From: RGIG8767 sp964487395
GTDB taxonomy: Bacteria; Bacillota; Clostridia; Lachnospirales; Lachnospiraceae
Assembly (NCBI GenBank): GCA_964487395.1
Contig: CAZAQH010000077.1
Span: 1-9,451 of the forward strand
Length of the DNA stretch: 9,451 bases
Direction of reading: 5' to 3'
In this document: positions 1-6,209 of the stretch, one piece after another
Layout: every line of letters starts with the position of its first letter
Numbering within the stretch: the first letter of the stretch is position 1
The notes under the pieces: model-generated
Told to the model about the DNA's origin: nothing
The model's database searches: none
The model's input: the letters and a program-made list of their open reading frames with translations, nothing else
Translations under genes and position numbers: made by a program

Positions 1-94
1 CATGCTGACCAAGTGCTGGTCCAACTGGTGGTGCTGGTGTAGCTTTACCAGCAGGGATTTGTAACTTAATGTATCCTTCTACTTTTTTTGCCAT
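1..94 (-). CDS. rplK: 50S ribosomal protein L11 (N-terminal 31 residues, cut by window edge)
   Basis: The reverse strand from 94 reads MAKKVEGYIKLQIPAGKATP and on through PAPPVGPALGQH, the invariant L11 N-terminus. The proline-rich PAPPVGPALGQ stretch belongs to the N-terminal domain that contacts release and elongation factors at the GTPase-associated centre of the large subunit. The ATG at 94-92 has an excellent ribosome binding site, AGGAGGAG at 101-109. The gene follows nusG on the same strand, the usual bacterial order, and is probably followed outside the window by rplA (L1). A structured leader lies directly upstream at 122-150 and may control its translation. Only 31 codons are visible, but there is no realistic alternative identity. 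Confidence 0.97.
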   Translation of the reverse strand, partial: MAKKVEGYIKLQIPAGKATPAPPVGPALGQH

Positions 95-121
95 GATAGG
101 CTCCTCCTATTTATCTATATT

Positions 122-150
122 GTGGTATCTGGGCTAGGTAACCCTCCCAC
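122..150 (-). promoter_or_regulatory. Candidate L1-binding leader of the rplK(-rplA) mRNA, 23S L1-stalk mimic
   Basis: On the minus strand GUGGGAGG (150-143) is followed 13 bases later by GAUACCAC (129-122). GUGG pairs with CCAC (150-147 with 125-122). A second helix GGG/CCC (144-142 with 133-131) sits above an asymmetric internal loop (GA opposite AGAUA). Two short helices around an asymmetric internal loop is the known shape of ribosomal protein L1 sites. The strings match what I remember of the 23S rRNA L1-stalk base, GGUGGGAGG...AAUACCACC. L1 represses its own L11-L1 operon through such a mimic in E. coli; that this leader does the same is inference. It lies 27 bases upstream of the rplK start. 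Confidence 0.6.
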
Positions 151-192
151 TGCTTAATGGATTCCCCAAAGGGACCAATAAACTTCAAATTC

Positions 193-213
193 AAAAAGCT
201 TAAAGCATAAGCT
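193..213 (-). terminator. Weak attenuator-like hairpin after nusG
   Basis: Just after the nusG stop, the minus strand has AGCTT (213-209), a 7-base loop and AAGCT (201-197), running into about five T residues (197-193). The stem is only five base pairs and AT-rich, so at most it would cause pausing or partial termination between nusG and rplK. A second small GGUCCC/GGGAAUCC hairpin at about 159-176 lies between it and the L11 leader. The dedicated control element downstream argues that transcription normally continues. Confidence 0.25.
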
Positions 214-223
214 AAAACTTTAC

Positions 224-739
224 CTACATTTTGCGGACTTCTTCAAATCCGATTTCAACAGGTGTCTCCCTGCCAAACAACTCTACATTAATAGTAGCTG
301 TCTGTTTGCCGTAATCAATTCTCTGAACTGCTCCAACGGTATCTTTCCATGCTCCGGCAACAACAACAATCATATCACCTTCCGCAAAATCGATGGAAAC
401 ATTCAATGTCTTGATGCCAAGAGGCTTCATTTCGGCTTCTGTAAGCGGTACCGGCTTGCTTCCCGGTCCAACGAATCCCGTTACTCCTCTTGTATTTCTT
501 ACTACATACCATGTTTCGTCATTCATAACCATATTGATCAGAACATAACCAGGGAACATTTTTTTCTGGACTGTTTTTCTAGCGCCGTTTTTCAATTCTA
601 CTACATCCTGCATTGGTACACGGACTTCCAGAATCTCTTCATGCAGATTTCTGTTCTCTATTGTCTTTTCAATATCAGCTTTAACCTTATTTTCATACCC
701 TGAATAGGTATGTACAACATACCAGTTTGAATCTGCCAT
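224..739 (-). CDS. nusG: Transcription termination/antitermination factor NusG
   Basis: This 171-residue protein is the usual short bacterial NusG. Residues 1-110 form the NGN domain, opening with NWYVVHTYSGYENKVK and containing the MFPGYVLI strand (61-68), which binds the clamp helices of RNA polymerase. Residues about 119-170 form the KOW domain, with FAEGDMIVVVAGAWKDTVG and ELFGRETPVEIGFEEV; in the family this domain contacts Rho or ribosomal protein S10 and couples transcription to translation. The start ATG (739-737) is preceded by GAGGGTGA as ribosome binding site. It follows secE by 16 bases, so it is in the same operon, and precedes rplK. KOW residues look canonical and there is no domain insertion, so this is housekeeping NusG rather than a specialised paralogue such as LoaP. 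Confidence 0.97.
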   Translation of the reverse strand: MADSNWYVVHTYSGYENKVKADIEKTIENRNLHEEILEVRVPMQDVVELKNGARKTVQKKMFPGYVLINMVMNDETWYVVRNTRGVTGFVGPGSKPVPLTEAEMKPLGIKTLNVSIDFAEGDMIVVVAGAWKDTVGAVQRIDYGKQTATINVELFGRETPVEIGFEEVRKM

Positions 740-755
740 ACAATCACCCTCACTC

Positions 756-962
756 TTACATTGTTAAGAAGTTAACACCGTATTGAAGGAGTGTATCCAA
801 TAAAGTAATGATAAGTCCTAACACGATTGAAATCGCTACAACTGCTATAGACTGTTTAACAAGTGCATTTTTATCCGGCCATGTAATTTTGTTGAACTCG
901 GCCTTAATACCCTTCCAAAAGCTAGCCTTTGGGGCCTTATCTGTTTTTGCGGAATCTCCCAT
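756..962 (-). CDS. secE: Preprotein translocase subunit SecE
   Basis: A 68-residue protein of the short, single-helix SecE type found in Gram-positive bacteria. A charged N-terminus (1-14) leads into the amphipathic cytoplasmic segment FWKGIKAEFNKITWPDK (15-31), whose K-x-E-x-x-K-x-x-W-P signature is the family hallmark. One transmembrane helix follows at about 37-60 (SIAVVAISIVLGLIITLLDTLL). SecE clamps SecY and is essential to the SecYEG channel. The ATG at 962-960 has a strong AAAGGAG site six bases upstream. It lies between rpmG (26-base gap) and nusG (16-base gap), the standard arrangement. The tRNA-Trp gene that some Clostridia carry in this cluster is absent here. Confidence 0.96.
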   Translation of the reverse strand: MGDSAKTDKAPKASFWKGIKAEFNKITWPDKNALVKQSIAVVAISIVLGLIITLLDTLLQYGVNFLTM

Positions 963-988
963 AATAAACTCCTTTCGACTATTAGGAA

Positions 989-1138
989 CTATTTTGTTTC
1001 TTTGTGTAACGTGTGAGTCTTACAGAATCTACAATATTTTTTGGTTTCCATTCTATCTGGATGTGTTTTCTTGTCTTTGGTTGTATTGTAGTTACGCTGT
1101 TTGCACTCTGTACATGCTAATGTAATTTTGGTACGCAT
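989..1138 (-). CDS. rpmG: 50S ribosomal protein L33 (zinc-binding, four-cysteine form)
   Basis: The 49-residue product begins MRTKITLACTECKQRNYNTT and ends YCRFCKTHTLHKETK, a full-length L33 of the large ribosomal subunit. Cysteines 9, 12, 36 and 39 form two CxxC pairs, so this is the zinc-ribbon C+ version; many bacteria also encode a cysteine-less paralogue used under zinc limitation. Two ATGs sit side by side (1141-1139 and 1138-1136). GGAGG at 1150-1146 is seven bases from the second and four from the first, so I use the second; a longer reading from 1177 would add residues not found in L33. It is the first gene of the rpmG-secE-nusG-rplK transcript, with a leader of about 65 bases. Confidence 0.95.
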   Translation of the reverse strand: MRTKITLACTECKQRNYNTTKDKKTHPDRMETKKYCRFCKTHTLHKETK

Positions 1139-1210
1139 CATTCCACCTCCAAGCGTCTGTTTGCTTTTTTTGTGCATAAAAAAAAGACCTAAATCTCATC
1201 TCGTCTGTCC

Positions 1211-1239
1211 AATATAACACATCAAAACCCCCGCGTCAA
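1211..1239 (-). promoter_or_regulatory. Sigma-A promoter of the rpmG-secE-nusG-rplK operon
   Basis: The minus strand has TTGACG (1239-1234), a 17-base spacer and TATATT (1216-1211), each five of six to consensus at ideal spacing. Transcription would begin near 1204, giving a leader of about 65 bases before rpmG. It is the only strong promoter upstream of the cluster in the window. Confidence 0.8.
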
Positions 1240-1246
1240 TGCGTTT

Positions 1247-1275
1247 TTGACAATAAAAAAGAAGTTTTATATTTT
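1247..1275 (+). promoter_or_regulatory. Candidate sigma-A promoter for the FliD-like gene
   Basis: The plus strand has a perfect TTGACA (1247-1252), 17 bases, then TATTTT (1270-1275, four of six to TATAAT). It would give a leader of about 125 AT-rich bases before the gene at 1408. Its -35 faces the -35 of the divergent rpmG promoter across 7 bp, so the two boxes read as the inverted repeat GTCAA-N7-TTGAC. AT-rich DNA at 1275-1330 offers other possible -10 boxes, and I found no convincing flagellar sigma-28 motif (TAAA-N15-GCCGATAA). Confidence 0.5.
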
Positions 1276-1407
1276 TTTATTCGAAAATATTGTATTTCTT
1301 CCTATTATATGTTAAAGTAAAAGTGTATAAAAAGGTAATTATATCTACCATTATGCCCATACACGGATTGTATGATTCTCTTATCAAGGAAGAAAGGAGG
1401 GGCTAAC

Positions 1408-2769
1408 ATGGCTAATTCTATCATGAACACTATCTATAATCAATATCTGACTACCTATGCGCCAAAGAAAAGCGATACTCGTTATGATACTCATAAACGC
1501 AGCGAGCTACGCAACATTTATAATTCTATGGCCAAAATCAATCGCGATGCTCCCCTCTATAAATTTGATAATGATGAGACTGCACGTCAAACCGTTGTAG
1601 GAATCAAAGAAGAAGCCAGACAGCTTCATAATTCTATTGTTTCTATTATGGGTACTCAGGATAGTACGGATTTTAACAGCAAAGTCGCTTATTCTTCTAA
1701 TGAGAATATTGTCTCTGCTAAATATATTGGCGGAAATGTGCCGGAATCATTAACCAATTCCTCTGAAGAACCAGAATCACAGACCGCCGATAATATAAAT
1801 GGTTCCATTCCTTCTTACGACATAGAAGTAACATCACTAGCTTCGCCACAGGTGAACCTTGGTAAATATCTTCCTAAAGATGGAATCGCCATGACTCCTG
1901 ATGATTATTCCTTTGATGCGACCGTCAACGGACAGGGCTATGAGTTCCATTTCTCCATCAGGGAAAACGAGACTAACTTCGATGTACAGAACCGATTATC
2001 ACGTTTGATTAATAATTCCGGAATCCATCTGACCTCCTCCGTTGAAGAAGATGCAAATGGCAACTCCGCACTGAAAATTGCTTCCTCGCAGATTGGTGTA
2101 GGCTTTGGACAGAATTCGCAGGTATTTTCCATCTCCGATAACAAAACAAGCCAGACCGCAGGCAGTGTTGACTATTTTGGAATTGACTATACCGCACGGG
2201 AAGCTTCCAATGCGCATATTAAAGTAAATGGTATGGAGGCAAGTTCTTCATCGAACTCTTTTATCCTTGAAAAAAATTATGAAATTACATTAAATGGAAT
2301 CAGTCCCAACGAAGGCGAGACTACAACCATAGGCTTGAAACCTGATACTGAGGCATTAGTTGATCATATATCGCACTTAGTTGGCAGCTACAACCAATTT
2401 ATAAAAAGTATCAGCGAATATCAGGCCACGCAGACAAACAGTCTGAATCTGGTTAATGAAATGAACGGAATTGTCAATCTGTATCAGCAGGAAATGGGTA
2501 ACATCGGTATCGTTACTAATGAAGAAGGCACCTTATCACTTGACAAAGACAAATTAAGCAACGCCGCCTTAAGCGGAGAAGCCGAACGCAGTTTATCCTC
2601 CGTACAGGATTTTTCCAAGGCAATGCTTAGAAAAAGCTCCCAGGTATCTCTTAACCCGGTTTCTTACATCGATAAAACTGTTGTTGCCTACAAAAATCCA
2701 GGCAAGACATTATTAACTCCATATGTTGCCAGTGCTTATGCGGGCATGTTATTTAACAGCTATTGTTAA
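1408..2769 (+). CDS. FliD-like flagellar cap/hook-associated family protein with atypical N-terminus
   Basis: A 453-residue protein starting at ATG 1408 behind AAGGAGG (1394-1400); an in-frame ATG at 1372 lacks a site. Residues about 136-330 resemble FliD D2/D3: YDIEVTSLASPQVNLGKYL (137-155), a beta-rich block with DYSFDATVNGQGYEFHFSI, IKVNGMEASSSSNSFILEKN (271-290), YEITLNGISPNEGETTTIGL, and DTEALVDHISHLVGSYNQFIKSI (313-335), matching the FliD_C pattern of a helix ending in YN.LI. The tail, YIDKTVVAYKNPG...YAGMLFNSYC, resembles one I recall from Lachnospiraceae FliD-like proteins. The N-terminus lacks the usual GLxSGLD FliD start and instead has a basic, Tyr/Asn-rich helix (MANSIMNTIYNQYL...). 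No signal peptide is visible, as expected for export through the flagellar apparatus. It stands alone between two terminated or divergent units. It could be a minor cap, a filament-associated protein or an assembly factor; the exact role is unknown. Confidence 0.72.
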   Translation: MANSIMNTIYNQYLTTYAPKKSDTRYDTHKRSELRNIYNSMAKINRDAPLYKFDNDETARQTVVGIKEEARQLHNSIVSIMGTQDSTDFNSKVAYSSNENIVSAKYIGGNVPESLTNSSEEPESQTADNINGSIPSYDIEVTSLASPQVNLGKYLPKDGIAMTPDDYSFDATVNGQGYEFHFSIRENETNFDVQNRLSRLINNSGIHLTSSVEEDANGNSALKIASSQIGVGFGQNSQVFSISDNKTSQTAGSVDYFGIDYTAREASNAHIKVNGMEASSSSNSFILEKNYEITLNGISPNEGETTTIGLKPDTEALVDHISHLVGSYNQFIKSISEYQATQTNSLNLVNEMNGIVNLYQQEMGNIGIVTNEEGTLSLDKDKLSNAALSGEAERSLSSVQDFSKAMLRKSSQVSLNPVSYIDKTVVAYKNPGKTLLTPYVASAYAGMLFNSYC

Positions 2770-2805
2770 ACCCGGACTTTTACAAAAAGCCCGGGTTCTT
2801 TTTTT
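2769..2805 (+). terminator. Rho-independent terminator of the FliD-like gene
   Basis: The stop codon runs straight into a 13-base stem with one A-C mismatch: AACCCGGACTTTT (2769-2781), loop ACA, AAAAGCCCGGGTT (2785-2797), then C and seven T residues (2799-2805). The GC-rich CCCGG core and T-run make it strong on the plus strand. The opposing debranching gene ends at 2804, inside the T-run. On the minus strand the hairpin is followed only by TTTAACA, so it would work less well in that direction. Confidence 0.9.
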
Positions 2806-4948
2806 AATTATTTTCAGGTATCTTATACGTCTCCATTACCATTACGCTTCGTGGCATAATCGTAATCGGTCCATTTATTTCTATTCTTTCCTGAATCACA
2901 CTATTTTCTTTATAAGTATCAATCGCTACATAGAATTTTCTGCCTTCCGGTGCCGCCGGGATTTCGATAGTCTGTTCCTCCCAATAAGCATTCAGTGCAA
3001 GGTAAACAAGTTCATCTTCGCCCTTGTGGTTCTTGCCGGCATATAAAATTCCAATATAATGATGATTGCTCTGGAAATCGCACCAGAACGGATGTAAGCC
3101 ATGCTGTGAAATAAAAGGATAATTCATGGAGCATTTCTCTGTATCAATACGAATAATCCGGTGTACCTTACGATACCAAATCATATACTGGAAAAAGTTG
3201 AATAAATCCCTGTTCTTCTCAAGTAGACTCCAATCAAGCCATGAAATAATGTTATCCTGGCAATAGCCATTGTTATTACCAAACTGCGTATTGCCGAGTT
3301 CATCCCCTGCAAGGAACATCGGCACACCTCTTGATAACATCAGCGTAACACAGGCGTTTTTAACCATTCGCATACGTAAGCGGTTAATCTCAGGATCATC
3401 TGTTTCGCCTTCCACACCACAGTTCCAACTGTAGTTATCGTTAGCTCCGTCTGTATTATTCCATCCGTTAGCCTCGTTGTGTTTGGAATTGTACGTATAT
3501 AAATCATGTAAGGTAAATCCATCATGACATGTCAAAAAATTAATAGATGCAAAATGGCCACGTTCTTCTGGGCTGTAAATATCCGGTGAGCCCGTAATTC
3601 GATTGGCTGCCACCTGTTCTTTTCCATCATCGCCCTTTAAAAAGCTTCGTAAATCATCTCTGTATTTTCCATTCCATTCCATCCATCGATTCCACGAAGG
3701 GAAAGTTCCTACCTGATACATTCCGCCCGCATCCCATGCTTCTGCTATCAGTTTAACATTTCCAAGAATAGGGTCAAATGCCAAACTCTCTAAAAGAGGC
3801 GGCTTGCTCATCGGCGAACCATCTTCATTACGTCCTAAAATAGACGCAAGATCAAATCGAAAACCGTCTATTCGATATGCAATTACCCAATAATGAAGAC
3901 AATTAATAATCATCTGTCGTACAATCGGATGATTACAGTTCAATGTGTTACCGCAACCGCTGAAATTATAGTAAAATCCATCCGGTGTTAGCAGATAGTA
4001 AATATTATTGTCTATTCCTTTAAAAGAGAAAAATGGTCCGTTTTCATTGCCTTCTGCCGTATGATTAAATACAACATCCAAAAAGACTTCGATTCCATTC
4101 TCATTTAACAATTTAATGACACGTTTTAATTCATTACCTTCCTTATTGTATTCCGGTCTGGAACAATAAGCCGTATTGGGAGAAAAGAAACTTACCGTAT
4201 TATATCCCCAGTAATCAATGAGAGAACTTCCAACATGCTCTCTGTGGTCATGCATCTCATCAAATTCAAAAATAGGCATAAGCTCTACAGCCGTTACGCC
4301 CAATTCCTTCAAATAAGGTATCTTTTCACGAATGGCATCAAACGTACCCGGGAATTCCACGCCCGAAGATTCATGTTTGGTAAATCCTCTGACATGCATT
4401 TCATAAATAATCAAATCTTCCATCGGAGTAAGCAACTGTTTGCAATTACCCCAGTCAAAATCATCCTTAACTACACGGGCACGATATCCTGAGGATGTAT
4501 CCGTCTCATCAACACCCCATTCTCTTAAGCCTGCAACTGCCTTGGCATAAGGATCCAAAAGCACCTTGGTCTTATCAAAAATAAGTCCCTTTTTAGGATT
4601 ATATGGTCCGTCCATACGATATGCATATTCCAGGTTTTCCATATCTAAGTTAAAAACAATCATCGAATAGCAGTTACCAATACGGTAATTATCCGGGAAA
4701 GGAAGTACTGCAAAAGGCTGTGTTTCTCTTCTTCTGAAAAGTAAAAGTTCACAATGTGTTGCCTGATTGGAATGAATTGTAAAATTAATTCCTCCCGGTA
4801 TCGCCGTTGCACCATTAATCTCATAGAATCCCGGACGCACATCATAACCGTCTATAACATCCATTGGAATCAGATTAATATGTTGCTGATTGGCAAAGCC
4901 ATCAACTTTTTTTATTTCAGGTTCCTTTTTTTCTTTTTTGATTATCAT
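2804..4948 (-). CDS. glgX: Glycogen debranching enzyme, isoamylase/GlgX type (GH13)
   Basis: A 714-residue GH13 enzyme predicted to cleave alpha-1,6 branches of glycogen or alpha-glucans in the cytoplasm (no signal peptide). A CBM48-like domain occupies about 37-125 (PGFYEINGATAIPGGINFTI). The four GH13 regions are intact: I, DVVFNH (291-296); II, GFRFDLA with nucleophile D366; III, AEAWD with acid/base E403; IV, FLTCHD with D476. Phrases such as AEAWDAGGMYQVGTFPSWNRWMEWNGKYRD, with EAWD rather than EPWD, resemble plant isoamylases. A C-terminal beta domain follows about 610. The start lies one base after the glf stop (TAGTATG), with AAAAGGAA inside the glf end as ribosome site, so it depends on glf translation. 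No glycogen synthase or branching enzyme is nearby. An extracellular pullulanase is unlikely without a secretion signal; gene symbol by family analogy. Confidence 0.9.
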   Translation of the reverse strand: MIIKKEKKEPEIKKVDGFANQQHINLIPMDVIDGYDVRPGFYEINGATAIPGGINFTIHSNQATHCELLLFRRRETQPFAVLPFPDNYRIGNCYSMIVFNLDMENLEYAYRMDGPYNPKKGLIFDKTKVLLDPYAKAVAGLREWGVDETDTSSGYRARVVKDDFDWGNCKQLLTPMEDLIIYEMHVRGFTKHESSGVEFPGTFDAIREKIPYLKELGVTAVELMPIFEFDEMHDHREHVGSSLIDYWGYNTVSFFSPNTAYCSRPEYNKEGNELKRVIKLLNENGIEVFLDVVFNHTAEGNENGPFFSFKGIDNNIYYLLTPDGFYYNFSGCGNTLNCNHPIVRQMIINCLHYWVIAYRIDGFRFDLASILGRNEDGSPMSKPPLLESLAFDPILGNVKLIAEAWDAGGMYQVGTFPSWNRWMEWNGKYRDDLRSFLKGDDGKEQVAANRITGSPDIYSPEERGHFASINFLTCHDGFTLHDLYTYNSKHNEANGWNNTDGANDNYSWNCGVEGETDDPEINRLRMRMVKNACVTLMLSRGVPMFLAGDELGNTQFGNNNGYCQDNIISWLDWSLLEKNRDLFNFFQYMIWYRKVHRIIRIDTEKCSMNYPFISQHGLHPFWCDFQSNHHYIGILYAGKNHKGEDELVYLALNAYWEEQTIEIPAAPEGRKFYVAIDTYKENSVIQERIEINGPITIMPRSVMVMETYKIPENN

Positions 4949-4949
4949 A

Positions 4950-6077
4950 CTAAATCAATTCCTTTTCTTCCTCAACCATGTTAAGGGCGGCTTCTATTAC
5001 TTTATCCATATCATAATAACGATATTGTCCAAGTCTGCCACCAAATAAGACATTCTCCTCTTTGGCTGCTAACTCGCAATATTTTTCAAACAAATCATTA
5101 TTACGTTCATTATTAATTGGATAGTATGGCTCATCACCTTTTTTCCATGCTGCAGGATATTCCCTCGTAATAATCGTATCCTTCTGTTTACCAAAGGCAA
5201 AGTGCTTGTGCTCTATAATTCTCGTATAAGGGACCTCTCGCTCGGTGTAATTAATAACGGCATTACCCTGATAATTCTCTTCATCTTCAATTAATTCATG
5301 GTCAAAGCGTAGGGAACGATATTCCAGTTCACCCAGACAATAATCAAAATATTCGTCTATCATACCGGTATATAAAACCTTGTCAAACGTATCTGCATTG
5401 TCACCTTTTGCTTCATTTTCCTTCAGATAATCCTTATAAGATACATTCAGATAAAGTGGGATACCATCTAAGAGACGCTCTACAATAGAGGTGTATCCAC
5501 CAACCGGGATGCCCTGATGAACATCATTAAAATAGTTATTATCATAAGTAAAGCGAAGTGGAAGACGCTTAATAATAAAAGCCGGCAATTCCGTACAGTC
5601 TCTTCCCCACTGTTTTTCCGTATATCCCTTTATCAGCTTCTGATATACATCTTCTCCAACCAGTGAGATAGCCTGTTCTTCCAGATTAGAAGGTTCTTTG
5701 ATTCCTGTTTTCTCAATCTGCTCTTTTATCTTCTCCTTAGCTTCTGTCGGTGTCTTAATGTTCCAAAGTTTGGAAAAAGTATTCATATTAAATGGCAGAT
5801 TGTATAATTCATCCTTGTAAACAGCCACGGGTGAATTGATAAAATGATTGAATTTGGCATATTGGTTCACATATTCCCAAACCTTTTCATTTGATGTATG
5901 GAAAATATGAGCTCCATACCAGTGTACATCTATATTATTCCATTTTTTCGTATATATGTTGCCCGCAATGTGTTCTCTTTTATCAATTACCAGACAATTT
6001 TTTCCGTTTTTTTTCATTTCACATGCAAACACCGCCCCAAACAGTCCTGCACCTACTACAAGATAATCATAATGCAT
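4950..6077 (-). CDS. glf: UDP-galactopyranose mutase
   Basis: A 375-residue flavoenzyme of normal Glf length. It interconverts UDP-galactopyranose and UDP-galactofuranose, the precursor of galactofuranose in surface polysaccharides. The N-terminal Rossmann motif is DYLVVGAGLFGAVFA (4-18), followed by VIDKREHIAGNIY (30-42). The substrate-gating and active-site regions GYTEKQWGRD (151-160), LRFTYDNNYF (174-183), NYTEREVPYTRIIEHKHF (276-293) and GGRLGQYRYYDMDK (346-359) are present. Arg175, Arg286 and Arg348 lie where the known Klebsiella enzyme has its substrate-binding arginines (alignment by eye). The start at 6077 has AAGAGGA as ribosome binding site and its own promoter upstream. The debranching gene is translationally coupled downstream. 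No galactofuranosyltransferase is adjacent; the glycosyltransferase at 8108 is a different family in a separate unit. Confidence 0.96.
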   Translation of the reverse strand: MHYDYLVVGAGLFGAVFACEMKKNGKNCLVIDKREHIAGNIYTKKWNNIDVHWYGAHIFHTSNEKVWEYVNQYAKFNHFINSPVAVYKDELYNLPFNMNTFSKLWNIKTPTEAKEKIKEQIEKTGIKEPSNLEEQAISLVGEDVYQKLIKGYTEKQWGRDCTELPAFIIKRLPLRFTYDNNYFNDVHQGIPVGGYTSIVERLLDGIPLYLNVSYKDYLKENEAKGDNADTFDKVLYTGMIDEYFDYCLGELEYRSLRFDHELIEDEENYQGNAVINYTEREVPYTRIIEHKHFAFGKQKDTIITREYPAAWKKGDEPYYPINNERNNDLFEKYCELAAKEENVLFGGRLGQYRYYDMDKVIEAALNMVEEEKELI

Positions 6078-6108
6078 ATTGATTCCTCTTTCTTATTTTG
6101 ATTTCATT

Positions 6109-6137
6109 ATTTTACCATAAATACAAAACATCGTAAA
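6109..6137 (-). promoter_or_regulatory. Sigma-A promoter of glf-glgX
   Basis: The minus strand reads TTTACG (6137-6132), 17 bases, TAAAAT (6114-6109): four of six and five of six to consensus at optimal spacing. It sits between the mcp hairpin and the glf start, so glf and the debranching gene can be transcribed independently of mcp, with a leader of about 25-30 bases. Confidence 0.65.
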
Positions 6138-6139
6138 CT

Positions 6140-6189
6140 GAAAACAGGATACGTTAACACATATTGAATGCGTAAATAACGTATCCTGT
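6140..6189 (-). terminator. Hairpin terminator downstream of mcp (13-bp perfect stem)
   Basis: ACAGGATACGTTA (6144-6156) and TAACGTATCCTGT (6177-6189) are perfect inverted repeats around a 20-base loop, 20 bases after the mcp stop. On the minus strand the stem is followed by TTTTCAGTTT, a modest U-tract. It would separate mcp from the glf promoter just downstream. The long stem, unusually large loop and short T-run leave open a regulatory or protein-binding role instead. Confidence 0.6.
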
Positions 6190-6209
6190 AACAAATTCTG
6201 TCATAAAAC

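Noticed and set aside
963..988. tRNA-Trp expected by analogy in the rpmG-secE-nusG cluster
   Set aside because: The gaps are only 26 and 16 bases, too short for a tRNA.
808..1125. Plus-strand open frame opposite secE and rpmG, and similar frames opposite the debranching enzyme, glf and mcp
   Set aside because: They lie antisense to clearly identified genes, lack ribosome binding sites and show no family resemblance; their hydrophobic or cysteine-rich look mirrors the opposite strand.
1139..1177. Longer L33 reading from an ATG at 1177
   Set aside because: It adds 13 residues (MHKKSKQTLGGGM) foreign to L33 and crosses the GGAGG at 1146-1150, which is correctly spaced for the ATG at 1138.
1323..1364. 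Possible stem GTGTAT/ATACAC in the leader of the FliD-like gene
   Set aside because: Only six AU-rich pairs around a 30-base loop in AT-rich DNA; expected by chance.
1372..1407. Upstream ATG of the FliD-like frame
   Set aside because: No ribosome binding site precedes 1372, while AAGGAGG at 1394-1400 is ideally placed for ATG 1408.
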